Shown here piece by piece: positions 5,803 to 5,846 of a stretch of DNA of 5,846 bases (its first letter is position 1; the number at the start of each line of letters is the position of its first letter). This DNA is from an uncultured Treponema sp. GTDB taxonomy: Bacteria > Spirochaetota > Spirochaetia > Treponematales > Treponemataceae. The DNA is taken from positions 1-5,846 of the forward strand of contig CALCEK010000011.1 of NCBI GenBank assembly GCA_937900125.1, given 5' to 3'. Under the pieces are notes generated by a model, which was not told the DNA's origin, did not search any database, and saw only the letters and a program-made list of their open reading frames with translations. The position numbers were made by a program, and so were the translations under genes.

Positions 5803-5846
5803 TTATTTAGAATAGAGCTCAACCACGAGCTGCTCTTTTACATCGG
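5803..5846 (-). CDS. rpsD: 30S ribosomal protein S4, C-terminal end (partial)
   Basis: The minus strand entering at the right edge reads DVKEQLVVELYSK followed by TAA at 5803-5805. S4 proteins end in a very similar sequence, such as NEHLIVELYSK, so this is the C-terminus of rpsD. The rest of the gene lies beyond the window. S4 binds 16S rRNA early in small-subunit assembly. In E. coli rpsD also sits directly before rpoA, and S4 represses the operon through its mRNA leader; whether that holds here cannot be seen. The gap to the rpoA ATG is 12 bases, so they are co-transcribed. Confidence 0.85.
   Translation of the reverse strand, partial: DVKEQLVVELYSK

Noticed and set aside
1..5846. CRISPR array, insertion sequence, tRNA or other mobile element
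   Set aside because: No regular direct repeats, transposase motifs, terminal inverted repeats or tRNA-like folds were seen; apart from the left 343 bases the window is densely filled with core genes.

Overview
The window looks like a stretch of chromosome from a low-GC spirochaete, most likely Treponema or a close relative. The evidence is the protein character (CTP synthase, alpha subunit and L17 sequences that read as treponemal), a relaxed spirochaete-type lipobox, and an rplQ followed by a small zinc-ribbon gene. The genus call is inference from recognition, not from a search.

Layout. Positions 1-343 are AT-rich and hold no intact gene; they contain an inverted repeat and, on the minus strand, a possible remnant of a coding sequence. 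A strong sigma70-type promoter (TTGCCC, 17 bp, TATAAT) lies directly against the pyrG start codon, which suggests a leaderless mRNA. The plus strand then carries a tight four-gene operon with overlapping ends: pyrG (CTP synthase), lptC, lptA and lptB, the last three being periplasmic and cytoplasmic parts of the lipopolysaccharide/glycolipid export bridge. From the right edge, the minus strand carries the end of the alpha ribosomal operon: the last codons of rpsD, then rpoA, rplQ and a 72-residue four-cysteine zinc-ribbon protein. The two operons converge on a 94-bp gap that holds one clear rho-independent terminator, oriented for the minus-strand operon.

How the genes work together. PyrG makes CTP from UTP, used for nucleic acids, phospholipids and CMP-activated sugars. 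LptB powers extraction of a lipid from the inner membrane, and LptC and LptA pass it across the periplasm. The minus-strand genes are core ribosome and RNA polymerase components.

The main surprise is PyrG. Its synthetase domain looks intact, but the glutaminase nucleophile Cys (E. coli C379) is Asp, the oxyanion-hole Gly-Gly is Gly-Asn, the GTP-responsive lid is short and altered, and both synthetase residues known to couple glutamine hydrolysis to CTP synthesis (E. coli D107 and L109) are Arg and Asn. Together these predict a CTP synthase that uses free ammonia rather than glutamine. The uncharacterised zinc-ribbon protein in the alpha operon and the possible leaderless pyrG promoter are the next most interesting points.
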